Made by a program: the position numbers and the translations under genes
Shown here: positions 1 to 9,545 of the stretch, in pieces
Layout of the letters: every line of letters starts with the position of its first letter
How positions within the stretch are numbered: position 1 is the stretch's first letter
Notes under the pieces: generated by a model
Seen by the model: only the letters and a program-made list of their open reading frames with translations
Databases searched by the model: none
What the model was told of the DNA's origin: nothing
Assembly (NCBI RefSeq): GCF_000518165.1
Contig: NZ_JADB01000002.1
Location: 186,001 to 250,000 of the forward strand
Length of the DNA: 64,000 nucleotides
Direction of reading: 5' to 3'
Source: Bartonella elizabethae F9251 = ATCC 49927
GTDB taxonomy: Bacteria; Pseudomonadota; Alphaproteobacteria; Rhizobiales; Rhizobiaceae

Positions 1-249
1 AAGAGCATCTATTGCTTCTGGTCCCCAAACACGAACGGTAAGGTTACAACCGGCTGAAGCCGCTAGCATCATAAGTCCCATAATTGATGATCCACCAACG
101 ATTTTTCCATCCTTTTCAACTTCAACAGTGGCGTTAAAATTATCAACAGTTTGTACAAATTTTGCAGAAGCCCTTGCATGCAACCCACGTTTATTACAGA
201 TATTGAAATGACGGCTTATTTGAGAGGGGAGGGCATCTTTAGAAAGCAT
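1..249 (-). CDS. ptsH: Phosphocarrier protein HPr (partial, runs off left edge)
   Basis: HPr relays phosphate from PTS enzyme I to EIIA proteins in the cytoplasm. The visible 83 residues hold the phosphorylation motif RGLHARASAK with the active His at about residue 24, and the segment GGSSIMGLMMLAAS, whose Ser55 corresponds to the regulatory serine phosphorylated by HPr kinase. The C-terminal few residues lie outside the window. I chose ATG at 249, which lies just after the EIIA gene end at 267; no other in-frame ATG follows the upstream stop. It is the last visible gene of a minus-strand run batR-batS-hprK-EIIA-ptsH. In Rhizobiales this set is a regulatory PTS without sugar permeases; no permease is visible here. 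Confidence 0.93.
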   Translation of the reverse strand, partial: MLSKDALPSQISRHFNICNKRGLHARASAKFVQTVDNFNATVEVEKDGKIVGGSSIMGLMMLAASAGCNLTVRVWGPEAIDAL

Positions 250-266
250 CAGTATTGTATCATCCG

Positions 267-665
267 CTATAAAATCATACTTGGTACATTAATATATTTA
301 CGCCCTGCTTCTTGTGCTATTCTTAACGCGTCTGATAATGAGATATCAGGGCATTTGCGAATAGAAATCAATTTAATAAGCATGGGCAAATTAACCCCCG
401 CAATCATTTCAACACGTCCTTTTTCAATAGCAGGAATAGCTATATTTGATGGTGTTCCACCGAACACATCTGTTAATATGATGACGCCATGATCTGTATT
501 TGTATCGGTTACTGCGGCTATAATATCACCTCGGCGCTGATCTATATCGTCATCGGGATGAACGCATATTGTTGCGAACTTTTCTTGTGTTCCAACAACA
601 TGTTCCACGGCATGTAAAAATTCAACAGCCAGCTCACCGTGCGTTACAAGCACGAGTCCAATCAT
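267..665 (-). CDS. PTS EIIA component, mannose/Man-type (regulatory)
   Basis: This is a 132-residue EIIA domain of the mannose PTS family. It accepts phosphate from HPr on a histidine, here His9 in VLVTHGELA near the N-terminus. The segment LTDVFGGTPSNIA is the other strongly conserved block of the family. It is a stand-alone EIIA with no fused EIIB, as in alphaproteobacterial clusters where it has a signalling role rather than sugar transport (established for the family; inferred here). It sits between hprK and ptsH, which fits. The gene is often called manX or ptsM, but the symbol is left blank because usage varies. Confidence 0.9.
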   Translation of the reverse strand: MIGLVLVTHGELAVEFLHAVEHVVGTQEKFATICVHPDDDIDQRRGDIIAAVTDTNTDHGVIILTDVFGGTPSNIAIPAIEKGRVEMIAGVNLPMLIKLISIRKCPDISLSDALRIAQEAGRKYINVPSMIL

Positions 666-800
666 TTACGCAAACTCCTGTTAACTAATAAGATCCGACC
701 ATATTGGTGGGAAAGACATTTTACAATGCTTTGTCTTGCTGCCAAGAAAAATTTGCAAAAAAAAGGCAAAAAGTGTGATTTTTTTATCTTTAGAAAAAAA

Positions 801-1265
801 TTAAACAGGTTTGTGCCATAATTTTCTAAACAAAAATGCTTCAATAGCTTGACAAATGGCGGTGCAATCGGCTTCATGAAGAGAAGGAAGTTTTAAAAGA
901 GGAATGTGCAAATCTTCAAATTGAAAAGTTTTATTTGTGGAAAAACGTTCATATTCGGGGCCGAGAAAAATAACACAGTCGACGGTTGTGTGCTTTTGAA
1001 ATTCTATCATATAAAGACCAGCGCCACGAATTTCAATACCACCCTGTAAGTTATCGGGCGTGTATCCATGAAGTTTTCCATTTTCCACACGTAGCATTGT
1101 ATAATCATCACTGATCAGTTTTGCTTCACGTTTTGACCACTCAGCGCGGTCAAGCAAAGCAAGTGTGAGGGTCGATTTTCCTGATCCCGATGGGCCTTTA
1201 ATTAACAGGCCCTTTCCACCCAATTGAAGGCAATTCGCGTGGAGTATTTCACATTTTTTTTTCAT
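801..1265 (-). CDS. hprK: HPr kinase/phosphorylase, minimal alphaproteobacterial form
   Basis: The 154-residue protein phosphorylates (and may dephosphorylate) the regulatory serine of HPr. Walker A is GPSGSGKS at residues 24-31, a SDD block follows at 52-54, and the HprK signature GGIEIRGAG is at about 75-83. It lacks the N-terminal domain of the roughly 310-residue Gram-positive enzymes and is only the catalytic core, as is usual in alphaproteobacteria. The open frame extends much further upstream into batS, but only ATG 1265 gives a normal start, 22 bases after the batS stop. The spacing suggests co-transcription with batS and the EIIA gene. Confidence 0.92.
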   Translation of the reverse strand: MKKKCEILHANCLQLGGKGLLIKGPSGSGKSTLTLALLDRAEWSKREAKLISDDYTMLRVENGKLHGYTPDNLQGGIEIRGAGLYMIEFQKHTTVDCVIFLGPEYERFSTNKTFQFEDLHIPLLKLPSLHEADCTAICQAIEAFLFRKLWHKPV

Positions 1266-1287
1266 GTCTTTTAGTTTGGGTAAAAGA

Positions 1288-3072
1288 TTATTTAACGAGG
1301 GGAAGCATAATAATAAACCGCGCACCAGTTTTACATTTTCCAAGTGACGGATCAATAATATTTTCGGCTGTAATTGTCCCATTGTGGGCTTCGATGATTT
1401 GCCGACTAATAGAAAGGCCCAGTCCAGAGTTTTGCCCAAAAGCATCTTCATTGGGTCGATCAGTATAGAAACGTTCAAAAATACGTTCAATATTCTCTGA
1501 ACGAATACCAGGGCCATTGTCTTCAATGGTTAAAATAAGAGTTGAAGCATGGCTTTTCATAGTAATGCAAATTTTGCCACGATTACGAGGAATAAAGGAA
1601 CGTGCATTTTCAAGAAGATTGGAAATCACTTGCCCTAAACGGAGCTCATGTCCCAACACAAGATAAGCTTTTCCATAAGGACGTGGGGTAATATTAAGGC
1701 TTACATCGATGGTTTGTGCATTGCGATATACTTCCTGAACGGCATGAACAAGACTTTCCAAAAGCGGTGTCATATCAACGATCTCTGCAGTTTCTCGTGC
1801 AAGCTCTGCATCGAGCCGCGATGCATCAGAAATATCTGTAATCAATCGATCAAGACGGCGCACATCATGTTGAATAATTTCAAGCAACTTTTCTTGTGCT
1901 TCTTCATTTTTAGCCAGAGGGAGAGTTTCAACAGCACTGCGGAGAGAAGTAAGGGGATTTTTTAATTCGTGGCTTACATCAGCCGCAAAGCGTTCAATGG
2001 CTTCAATACGCATATAAAGGGCATTGGTCATGTCACGAATAGAGGTTGAGAGATGGCCAATTTCATCTTCACGCATTGAAAAATCAGGAATTTCTACACG
2101 CTGATTATTGCCATTCCGCACTCGGTTAGCAGAGGCAGATAATTTGCTTAATGGATGAGCTATCGTATGGGCTAAAAAAAGCGAAAGGACCAAAAGTACA
2201 CTGCCTACAACGGCAAAGACTTTAAATATAACCAGTCTTTCGGCTTTTACAATGTTATCAATATCGGAGCCAGTGGTTGAAAGAAGAAGGGCACCAACCA
2301 CTGCGCGATAACGCTGAACAGGAACGGCAACAGAAACGATGAGTTGACCTTGTCTATTACGTCTTTTGGCGGTAGCAAGAGATCCGTTTAATGCTCGGTA
2401 GACTTCTGGATAAGCAATCCCACGGTTTTTTGTTTGTTCTCTATCAAGAGCAATCCCTTTGCCATAAAACGTGTTTGAATACCATGAAGTAAGACGATCC
2501 CACATGTTTTGTTCTGTTTTAAGGGGAGGTAAATCATAGCTAAAAACTTCTCCACTCGAATAAAGAACCCGCGAATCAAGAAGTAAAGTAGCATCACGAT
2601 CATAGATACGTGCTCGTGTCGTTTTAGGTGTGATGAGACGTCGTAAAAGAGGGGCAACTTGCTCAGGGTTAATGGGAAAATCCCAAGAGTCAGTTGATTG
2701 AGGGGCGGGTGTAACGCTTTCACCAGCCTGTAACTCTAAGAGTTTTTGGGGGTCGATCAGGATAGAGTTTGTATCTACTGTTGCAGAAGCAGCAATGGCC
2801 CCAGCAATAATTTTTCCTTGAGTACATAAACTTTTAATTTTTGCTTCAATGAGACCATCGCGAAATTGGTTAAGATATAAAATGCCTGTAACCAGAACGG
2901 CAAGGGCAGCAATGTTTAAGATAACAATGCGGCGCGTGAGACTAGAAAAAAGCAATTGTCTAAAGAGACGTTGTATCCGAAGGTGTAAACGAGCAAACAT
3001 AAGAAATGGCGCTGAGGATATACCGTTAGGGGCTGTTTTTTTTAGAGTTTCCAGTTGAGAGTTGTCTGTCAT
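1288..3072 (-). CDS. batS: Sensor histidine kinase, ChvG/ExoS family (BatS)
   Basis: This 594-residue inner-membrane kinase has an N-terminal membrane segment near residues 50-68, a periplasmic sensor region, and a second membrane segment near 280-300. A HAMP linker, a dimerisation box with FAADVSHELKNPLTSL (phospho-accepting His368), and an ATPase domain with N-box SNLLENA, G1 DNGPGI and G2 GLGLSI follow. The ChvG/ChvI family responds to acid and envelope signals in Rhizobiales. In Bartonella the pair is known as BatR/BatS and controls genes needed for host interaction, including VirB/D4 (established knowledge). It lies 39 bases downstream of batR and directly upstream of hprK. Confidence 0.93.
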   Translation of the reverse strand: MTDNSQLETLKKTAPNGISSAPFLMFARLHLRIQRLFRQLLFSSLTRRIVILNIAALAVLVTGILYLNQFRDGLIEAKIKSLCTQGKIIAGAIAASATVDTNSILIDPQKLLELQAGESVTPAPQSTDSWDFPINPEQVAPLLRRLITPKTTRARIYDRDATLLLDSRVLYSSGEVFSYDLPPLKTEQNMWDRLTSWYSNTFYGKGIALDREQTKNRGIAYPEVYRALNGSLATAKRRNRQGQLIVSVAVPVQRYRAVVGALLLSTTGSDIDNIVKAERLVIFKVFAVVGSVLLVLSLFLAHTIAHPLSKLSASANRVRNGNNQRVEIPDFSMREDEIGHLSTSIRDMTNALYMRIEAIERFAADVSHELKNPLTSLRSAVETLPLAKNEEAQEKLLEIIQHDVRRLDRLITDISDASRLDAELARETAEIVDMTPLLESLVHAVQEVYRNAQTIDVSLNITPRPYGKAYLVLGHELRLGQVISNLLENARSFIPRNRGKICITMKSHASTLILTIEDNGPGIRSENIERIFERFYTDRPNEDAFGQNSGLGLSISRQIIEAHNGTITAENIIDPSLGKCKTGARFIIMLPLVK

Positions 3073-3111
3073 CGATTTGATTGCCGTTCAAATTTTTGCG
3101 ACAAAGCAATT

Positions 3112-3834
3112 TTACACCTCGTGAAAACGATAACCTACACCATAAAGTGTTTCAATCATTGCAAAATCATCATCCACTTGTTTAAATTTTTTACGCAGAC
3201 GCTTAATGTGACTATCAATGGTGCGATCATCTACGTAGACCTGATCACTATAGGCAGCATCCATTAAAGCATCACGACTTTTTACAACGCCTGGTCTTTG
3301 TGCGAGGGTTTGCAGAATCAAAAATTCCGTAACAGTTAAAATAACAGGTTTATCTTTCCATGTACAGGTATGACGCTCTTGATCCATTACAAGATCACCA
3401 CGTTTAAGAGAAGAAGTGGAAGAAGTTCCTGTAGAAAGTGGTTGGTTACGTGCATTGGAACGGCGCAAAATAGCTTTCACACGCTCAATGAGAAGACGTT
3501 GGGAGAAAGGTTTTGTAATAAAATCATCAGCTCCCATTTTAAGACCAAATAATTCATCAATTTCATCATCTTTGGACGTCAGAAAAATAACGGGAAGATC
3601 AGATTTTTGACGTAAACGACGCAAGAGCTCCATCCCATCCATTCTGGGCATTTTAATATCAAAAATAGCTAAATGTGGGGGGTGAAGTGTGAGACCTTTG
3701 AGTGCAGATGCTCCATCTGTATAGCTTTCAACCCGATATCCTTCTGTCTCAAGCGCAAAAGATAGAGATGTCAAAATATTGCGATCATCATCAACAAGTA
3801 CAATCGTTTGCGTGATTGTTGGTGTATCTTTCAT
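3112..3834 (-). CDS. batR: Response regulator, ChvI/OmpR family (BatR)
   Basis: The 240-residue two-domain regulator has a receiver domain at residues 10-125, with an acidic pocket (VDDD near 14-17), phospho-acceptor Asp59 in [13 protein letters not shown], and conserved Lys108 in FITKPF. An OmpR-type winged-helix DNA-binding domain ends with [10 protein letters not shown] and GVGYRF. It pairs with the adjacent BatS kinase. Many Rhizobiales carry pckA divergently next to chvI; here the divergent neighbour is kbp, suggesting pckA was lost or moved (inference). It is the first gene of the minus-strand cluster that continues to ptsH. Confidence 0.94.
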   Translation of the reverse strand: MKDTPTITQTIVLVDDDRNILTSLSFALETEGYRVESYTDGASALKGLTLHPPHLAIFDIKMPRMDGMELLRRLRQKSDLPVIFLTSKDDEIDELFGLKMGADDFITKPFSQRLLIERVKAILRRSNARNQPLSTGTSSTSSLKRGDLVMDQERHTCTWKDKPVILTVTEFLILQTLAQRPGVVKSRDALMDAAYSDQVYVDDRTIDSHIKRLRKKFKQVDDDFAMIETLYGVGYRFHEV

Positions 3835-4219
3835 GGTTTCTTAGACCTTTCTATTGCTGCGGTAGCAAATTACCCACACTTATTTATATGGGAGTTCACA
3901 TTTTTTTTGCAAAACAAATATGATACAAATTGTAGCAAAGTAAAAAACCTTTTGTCATTCCTGTAAAATCTTGTTTTGCTTTCATAATTTATAATGTTTC
4001 TCCGTCGATTAAGATCCCTTCGTTTGAGAGAAAATTTGCATAAAGGCTTTTTTATTAAAATTTATTGCAAAGTTTATTCTTGTCTTTGTCCCAAAATTGA
4101 ACAGGTTTAGTTTTGATTGTTGAAGTTTAGAAAATCCGCCTATGTGTTTTAAGAGAAAAGACAAGAATGTGGCAATATATGCACAAAAATTTGTTTCTGC
4201 TACACGAAAGGAGGTCATA
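3835..4219. other. Intergenic region between batR and kbp
   Basis: This divergent intergenic stretch of 385 bases must hold the promoters of batR (minus) and kbp (plus). It is AT-rich, with homopolymer T tracts near 3901-3909. I see no convincing operator or reading frame. Confidence 0.6.
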
Positions 4220-4675
4220 ATGGGATTTTTTAATTTCATTAAAACTGTAGGGGAAAAGTTAGGTATAGGAGATCATGAACCAAAAGAAAAAGATTTTAAG
4301 GCCGCATTTGATCATTTTCAACTCGATACAGAAAAAGTCAGTATTCAAGTTGAAGATGGTAAAGCTGTTTTAAGCGGTGAGGTTCCAGATAGGGAAACGC
4401 TTGAAAAAGCACTTCTTGTTGTTGGCAATTCACAAGGTATTTCTTCTGTGGATGTTGAGCAATTAAAGGTTATTGATACGACACATAAAAAAACGTCTCG
4501 TTTTTATGAGGTTAAGTCTGGTGATAATCTTTGGAAAATTGCTGAAGAGGTTTATGGAAAAGGACAAGGGAATAAAAACACATTTATTTTTGAAGCTAAT
4601 AAACCAATGCTAAAATCTCCTGATAAAATTTATCCTGGACAAGTTTTACGTATTCCTGAAGTTGACCATATTTGA
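4220..4675 (+). CDS. kbp: Potassium-binding BON-LysM protein Kbp (YgaU)
   Basis: The 151-residue protein has the architecture of E. coli Kbp/YgaU: a short N-terminal segment starting MGFFNFIKTVGEKLG, a BON domain at about 25-85, and a C-terminal LysM domain ending in FEANKPMLKSPDKIYPG and VLRIPE. The last stretch is almost identical to the E. coli protein as I remember it. E. coli Kbp is a cytoplasmic K+ sensor/binder; that role here is inferred from family. The start at 4220 is preceded by AAAGGAGGT, a near-perfect ribosome binding site, so the longer upstream open frame is rejected. A bidirectional terminator follows. Confidence 0.9.
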   Translation: MGFFNFIKTVGEKLGIGDHEPKEKDFKAAFDHFQLDTEKVSIQVEDGKAVLSGEVPDRETLEKALLVVGNSQGISSVDVEQLKVIDTTHKKTSRFYEVKSGDNLWKIAEEVYGKGQGNKNTFIFEANKPMLKSPDKIYPGQVLRIPEVDHI

Positions 4676-4718
4676 TGCGTCAAAGAGGATAATTTTTTGC
4701 TTATGTTATGGCATTAAA

Positions 4719-4760
4719 CAAAATAAAGAAGCGTGAAAAATCTTACGCTTCTTTATTTTG
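4719..4760. terminator. Bidirectional intrinsic terminator
   Basis: A perfect 16-base inverted repeat (CAAAATAAAGAAGCGT with its complement at 4745-4760) and a 10-base loop sit between the convergent kbp and PCuAC genes. The A/T-rich stem flanks give U-runs on both strands. Confidence 0.85.
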
Positions 4761-4781
4761 TAAAATATGTGTTTATAATAA

Positions 4782-5336
4782 TTAGTGAGCAGGAGTGGAT
4801 TTAGAAGGCGAGGTTGTTTTCATAGCGTTTACAGAGAAATCAACATCAATGGTTCCTGCATTTTCAAATGTCAATTTTGCACTAATTTTATCACCTATCT
4901 TGAAGGGTTGTGAAAGCCCCATAAACATAATATGATCGCCACCTGGCTTAAGGGTTATTTCACCATTTCCGGGAATTTCAATGCCATTATGCAATTTTTC
5001 CATTTTCATAATATCATTAACAACGGCCATAGTGTGCATTTCCGTTGTTTTTACGCCGTTTGTAGAAATAGACACTAAACGATCTGGTGTATTACTGTGA
5101 TTAATAATATAGAAATAACCGCTACTAACTTTTGCACCTTTAGGTGTTTCACGTACCCAAGGATTGAGAATTTCTATGTCACCAAGTTTATATTGCTGGG
5201 CATTTGCTGACAGGGTTATACCCGTAAAGAGAAGAGCACATACAATATTTGCAATAACCTTTTTGTATGAATATTGTGCATGTATTATATTCTTAAAGAT
5301 GGGATTTGTTATTTTCTTGATAATAGATGTCACCAT
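4782..5336 (-). CDS. Periplasmic copper chaperone, PCuAC family (DUF461)
   Basis: The 184-residue secreted protein has a long basic N-region, a hydrophobic stretch, and a likely signal-peptidase site after LSANA (about residue 46). The mature part carries the PCuAC copper-binding pattern: MHTMAVVND...MKMEKL, then GGDHIMFMGL, giving the conserved His and Met ligands. These proteins deliver Cu(I) to cytochrome oxidase assembly in the periplasm. I chose ATG 5336 because AAGGAGGG lies just upstream; two earlier in-frame ATGs (5354, 5363) lie before or at that site. The C-terminal tail is rich in Ser, Pro and His. No Sco partner is visible next to it. Confidence 0.88.
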   Translation of the reverse strand: MVTSIIKKITNPIFKNIIHAQYSYKKVIANIVCALLFTGITLSANAQQYKLGDIEILNPWVRETPKGAKVSSGYFYIINHSNTPDRLVSISTNGVKTTEMHTMAVVNDIMKMEKLHNGIEIPGNGEITLKPGGDHIMFMGLSQPFKIGDKISAKLTFENAGTIDVDFSVNAMKTTSPSKSTPAH

Positions 5337-6351
5337 TGATTTACCCTCCTTCATAAGACTCACAATTTAAATTGTTTTTTTATTTTAGCAGATTTTTTAT
5401 TTAAAATAAAAGCAAAGAATTACTAAAATAAAATTGATTTAATCTGAGAACAGAAATCATAGAATTCTTGTATCTTAAAGAAAGACAATTATATTTAAAA
5501 AGATAAAAAGCCTCTCAACATTTCTTTTTTATCTCAGAAAAGTATTTGTAAATGATAAAAATTTACAATCTACCACTACTTTATTAAACAAAGATACAAT
5601 ACACAAAGATCATACACTTGATAAACTCTTAGTATTACGAAAGCTTTTGGTACTTTAAAGAGTTTATACAGAGGTATTATTTTTCGAATTTTAAAAGGGT
5701 ACAGTTAAGAAAAAGCTTTTTCGGTGCATTTAAAGCACAGCTTTCAAATAGCAATGAACGATGAGGCTATTAGAAGAAGAATTTTGTAAGAGAAGATTGA
5801 TCAATGATATCGTTATCAATATGATCATTTGGAAAAGCACTATTTAATACTATGACGGAGGCTCATAAAAAATAGGTTCATAAAATATAAGGGCTTGTTT
5901 AGTCTAAGGAAGGTTTATAATATTTATGCTATAAGTTATTTTCCTTTAAGCGATATATTTAAAAAGCTTTTGTGTCAGTATTTCTTCATTCATGATGAGA
6001 GCTCAAGAGCGCGTGTTCAATGATTCTTTTTATTTTTATAGACAGATATGTTTGTTGAGAATTGCGGGAAAAATATATTATGATCTCAAGTCTTTCATAA
6101 ATATGGTATTTATGGGTTATTAGAGTGGCTATTTTAAAAGAAATTTTTTATTTTGGAGATGTTTCTCTCATTATTCTCTTGTAGCAATAAAATCCTGTTC
6201 TTATATACGAGACAGCGAGGCTTGTTGCGACTTGCGGTTTATTATTATTTATATTGCTTGAAGCAGAATACGGGCTTTGAGTGTTATGAGGAGCTATCTT
6301 AAAAAGATGCTTTATGAAGGTTGAGGTAGCTTGCTGAATGGAGATTATAAT
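5337..6351. other. Long AT-rich intergenic region upstream of dnaK
   Basis: About 1 kb without a supported gene. I see a 25-base quasi-palindrome at 5796-5820 (ATTGAT...GATATC...ATCAAT), an 8-base inverted repeat at 6096-6114 (CATAAATA/TATTTATG), and a CTTGAAG motif at 6257 that could be part of a heat-shock promoter. Stop codons are dense in the frames I checked; no protein remnant was recognised. Confidence 0.5.
6257..6290 (+). promoter_or_regulatory. Possible sigma-32 promoter of dnaK
   Basis: CTTGAAG at 6257 matches the -35 element of RpoH promoters and GTTATGAG near 6283 is a weak -10. The spacing is longer than for the much better match upstream of hsp20. CTTG also occurs at 6221 and 6231. 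The assignment rests mainly on dnaK being a heat-shock gene. Confidence 0.3.
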
Positions 6352-8244
6352 ATGGCAAAAGTAATTGGTATTGATTTGGGGACGACGAACTCTTGTGTGG
6401 CTGTTATGGATGGCAAAAACGCAAAAGTTATCGAAAACTCAGAAGGAGCGCGGACAACACCTTCCGTTGTTGCTTTTACGGATGGGGGAGAACGGCTTGT
6501 TGGACAGCCTGCTAAACGTCAGGCAGTCACAAACCCTGAAGGGACAGTTTTTGCAGTGAAACGTTTGATAGGTCGCCGTTTTGATGATCCTATGGTTGAA
6601 AAAGATAAAGCACTTGTGCCTTATAAAATCGTTAAAGGTGACAATGGTGATGCATGGGTTGAAGAAGCGGGTAAGAAATATTCTCCATCACAAATTTCAG
6701 CGATGATTTTGCAAAAGATGAAGGAAACAGCTGAATCTTATCTTGGTGAAAAAGTTGAGCAAGCAGTTATTACTGTTCCTGCTTATTTTAATGATGCGCA
6801 ACGTCAAGCGACTAAAGATGCCGGTAAAATTGCTGGACTTGAAGTTTTACGGATTATTAATGAGCCAACTGCTGCTGCTTTAGCTTATGGTTTGGACAAA
6901 AAGGATGGAAAAACAATTGCTGTTTATGACCTTGGTGGTGGTACATTTGATATTTCAGTCCTTGAAATTGGAGATGGCGTTTTTGAAGTTAAGTCAACCA
7001 ATGGAGATACATTCTTAGGGGGTGAAGACTTTGACATGCGCTTGGTTGGCTATTTTGCCGATGAATTCAAAAAAGAGCAAGGAATTGATCTAAAGAATGA
7101 TAAACTTGCTTTACAGCGTTTAAAAGAAGCGGCAGAAAAAGCAAAGATTGAGCTTTCTTCATCACAGCAAACAGAAATCAATTTACCATTTATCACGGCA
7201 GATCAATCCGGTCCCAAGCACTTAACAATGAAATTGACTCGGGCAAAATTTGAATCGCTCGTTGATGATTTAGTGCAGCGTACCATTGAGCCTTGTAAAG
7301 CTGCATTGAAAGATGCTGGATTAAAGGCTGGTGAGATTGACGAAGTTGTTTTGGTGGGTGGTATGACGCGTATGCCCAAGATTCAGCAAGTTGTGCAGAA
7401 TTTCTTTGGCAAGGATCCACATAAAGGTGTTAATCCCGATGAAGTGGTTGCGATGGGAGCTGCCATCCAAGGGGGTGTTTTACAAGGCGATGTTAAGGAC
7501 GTGTTGCTGCTTGATGTAACGCCTTTATCCTTGGGGATTGAAACATTGGGGGGCGTTTTCACACGTCTCATTGAGCGCAATACCACGATCCCGACGAAAA
7601 AATCGCAAGTTTTTTCAACAGCTGATGATAATCAGAGTGCTGTAACGATTCGCGTTTTCCAAGGTGAACGGGAAATGGCCAGTGATAATAAGTTATTGGC
7701 TCAATTTGATCTTGTTGGTATTCCTCCCGCACCGCGTGGTATACCGCAAATTGAAGTTACTTTTGATATTGATGCGAATGGTATTGTTAATGTTTCGGCA
7801 AAAGATAAGGGAACAGGTAAAGAGCATCAAATTCGTATTCAGGCATCAGGTGGTTTAAGTGATGCTGATATTGAAAAAATGGTACAGGATGCGGAAGAGC
7901 ACGCAGCTGAGGATAAAAAACGCCGTGAAGGTGTTGAAGCTAGAAATCAAGCGGAAGCTTTTATTCATTCAACGGAAAAGTCACTCAATGAATATGGCGA
8001 TAAAGTATCAACTGAAGAAAAGGGACAGATTGAAACAGCAATATCTGATTTGAAATCTGCGCTTGAAGGCAGTGATACGGAAGAAATAACAACAAAGATG
8101 CAAAAATTAGCAGAAGTCAGTATGAAGCTTGGGCAGGCTATGTATGAAGCATCACAAGCAGCGAGCGCTGACACTGAAACAGAGACAAAGAATGATGATG
8201 TTGTCGATGCTGATTTTGAAGAAGTTAATGATAAAAAGAAATAG
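6352..8244 (+). CDS. dnaK: Molecular chaperone DnaK (Hsp70)
   Basis: The 630-residue ATP-dependent chaperone folds and protects cytoplasmic proteins with DnaJ and GrpE. The ATPase domain begins [16 protein letters not shown] and contains [15 protein letters not shown] and [10 protein letters not shown]. The linker [16 protein letters not shown] leads to the substrate-binding domain, and the acidic tail ends in [11 protein letters not shown], typical of proteobacterial DnaK. I chose the ATG at 6352 (preceded by GGAG) rather than one seven codons upstream because family members start at MAKVIGID. dnaJ follows after 158 bases. grpE is not in the window. Confidence 0.98.
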   Translation: MAKVIGIDLGTTNSCVAVMDGKNAKVIENSEGARTTPSVVAFTDGGERLVGQPAKRQAVTNPEGTVFAVKRLIGRRFDDPMVEKDKALVPYKIVKGDNGDAWVEEAGKKYSPSQISAMILQKMKETAESYLGEKVEQAVITVPAYFNDAQRQATKDAGKIAGLEVLRIINEPTAAALAYGLDKKDGKTIAVYDLGGGTFDISVLEIGDGVFEVKSTNGDTFLGGEDFDMRLVGYFADEFKKEQGIDLKNDKLALQRLKEAAEKAKIELSSSQQTEINLPFITADQSGPKHLTMKLTRAKFESLVDDLVQRTIEPCKAALKDAGLKAGEIDEVVLVGGMTRMPKIQQVVQNFFGKDPHKGVNPDEVVAMGAAIQGGVLQGDVKDVLLLDVTPLSLGIETLGGVFTRLIERNTTIPTKKSQVFSTADDNQSAVTIRVFQGEREMASDNKLLAQFDLVGIPPAPRGIPQIEVTFDIDANGIVNVSAKDKGTGKEHQIRIQASGGLSDADIEKMVQDAEEHAAEDKKRREGVEARNQAEAFIHSTEKSLNEYGDKVSTEEKGQIETAISDLKSALEGSDTEEITTKMQKLAEVSMKLGQAMYEASQAASADTETETKNDDVVDADFEEVNDKKK

Positions 8245-8274
8245 TGTCAGCATATGTGTTGATTAATTTATAAA

Positions 8275-8307
8275 CCCGGCCTTTGAAATATAAGGCTGGG
8301 CTTTATT
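8275..8307 (+). terminator. Stem-loop between dnaK and dnaJ
   Basis: CCCGGCCTT pairs with AAGGCTGGG (one mismatch) around an 8-base loop, followed by CTTTATTATTT. It could terminate or attenuate readthrough from dnaK into dnaJ and set a higher level of DnaK. Confidence 0.65.
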
Positions 8308-8402
8308 ATTTGAGATAAGTTGCAAGTTTGTTGCTAAAAATATAAATTAAAAGCGATATTATCCATAAAGGTGGATGATAGGAAAATTATCAGGAATACA
8401 TG

Positions 8403-9545
8403 ATGAAGGTTGACTATTATGAAATTCTTGGCGTGACTCGTGAATGTGATGATAAAAAATTGAAATCTGCTTTTCGTAAGTTGGCAATGCAATATCATCC
8501 TGATCGCAACGCCGGGGATAAAGAGGCAGAGCGAAAATTCAAAGAAATTGGCGAAGCCTATGAAGTTCTTAAGGATCCCCAAAAGCGTGCTGCTTATGAC
8601 CGATTTGGTCATGCGGCTTTTGAAAATAGCGGTGGTCAAGGGGCAGGCAATCCCTTTAGCGGTTTTGCTGCCGGTGGTGGATTTGCTGATATTTTTGAAG
8701 ATTTTTTTGGTGAGATGATGGGAGGTGCGCACCGTAAGCGTGGTGATGGTCGCGAACGTGGTGCAGATCTGAGTTATAATATGGAAGTGACTTTAGAAGA
8801 GGCATTTTCAGGAAAAACTGCAGAAATTAATATTCCTAGTTCTGTTACGTGTGATGTTTGTGAAGGTTCAGGAGCAAGAAAGGGCTCTAGTCCGCAAGTT
8901 TGTGGAACATGTCATGGATCTGGTCGTGTGCGTGCTGCACAAGGTTTTTTTTCTATTGAGCGAACATGTCCTACATGTCATGGACGTGGTGAAACGATTA
9001 CAGATCCATGCCCCAAATGTCAGGGGACACGGCGCATAGAGAAAAAACGTTCATTAAGCGTGAATATTCCAGCTGGTATTGAAGATGGGACGCGTATTCG
9101 TCTTTCTGGTGAGGGTGATGCTGGCATTCGTGGTGGTCCCAATGGTGATCTTTATATTTTCCTTTCCGTTAAACCGCATGAATTTTTTCAGCGAGAAGGA
9201 GCCGATCTTCACTGTCGCGTTCCTATTTCAATGGTAACAGCGGCTTTAGGAGGAGAGTTTGAAGTTTCTGACCTTGATGGTGTTAAAGCACGTGTTAAGA
9301 TTCCTGAAGGGACGCAAAATGGGCGTCAATTCCGCCTTAAAGGCAAAGGTATGCCCATGTTGCGCCGTCAGCAAGCAAGAGGTGACCTTTACATTCATAT
9401 CACGATTGAGACACCGCAGAAACTTACGCAAGAACAACGTGAATTATTGCAAAAATTTGAAAAGCTATCAAATCATGAGAATTCACCACAATCACATGGT
9501 TTTTTTTCACGTATGAAAGAGTTTTTTGAAAATATTTCTGGTTAA
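8403..9545 (+). CDS. dnaJ: Co-chaperone DnaJ (Hsp40)
   Basis: The 380-residue type I J-protein stimulates DnaK ATPase and delivers substrates. The J domain has the catalytic HPD at residues 32-34. A Gly/Phe-rich linker ([18 protein letters not shown]) precedes four CxxCxGxG zinc repeats ([32 protein letters not shown]) and the C-terminal substrate domains. Two adjacent ATGs exist (8400, 8403). I prefer the second because AGGA at about 8392 is then seven bases away and it gives the usual [10 protein letters not shown] start. Confidence 0.97.
   Translation: MKVDYYEILGVTRECDDKKLKSAFRKLAMQYHPDRNAGDKEAERKFKEIGEAYEVLKDPQKRAAYDRFGHAAFENSGGQGAGNPFSGFAAGGGFADIFEDFFGEMMGGAHRKRGDGRERGADLSYNMEVTLEEAFSGKTAEINIPSSVTCDVCEGSGARKGSSPQVCGTCHGSGRVRAAQGFFSIERTCPTCHGRGETITDPCPKCQGTRRIEKKRSLSVNIPAGIEDGTRIRLSGEGDAGIRGGPNGDLYIFLSVKPHEFFQREGADLHCRVPISMVTAALGGEFEVSDLDGVKARVKIPEGTQNGRQFRLKGKGMPMLRRQQARGDLYIHITIETPQKLTQEQRELLQKFEKLSNHENSPQSHGFFSRMKEFFENISG

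Noticed and set aside
1266-1526. N-terminal extension of hprK
   Set aside because: The open frame continues into batS, but the residues resemble no HprK domain and the batS sequence is clearly coding in its own frame.
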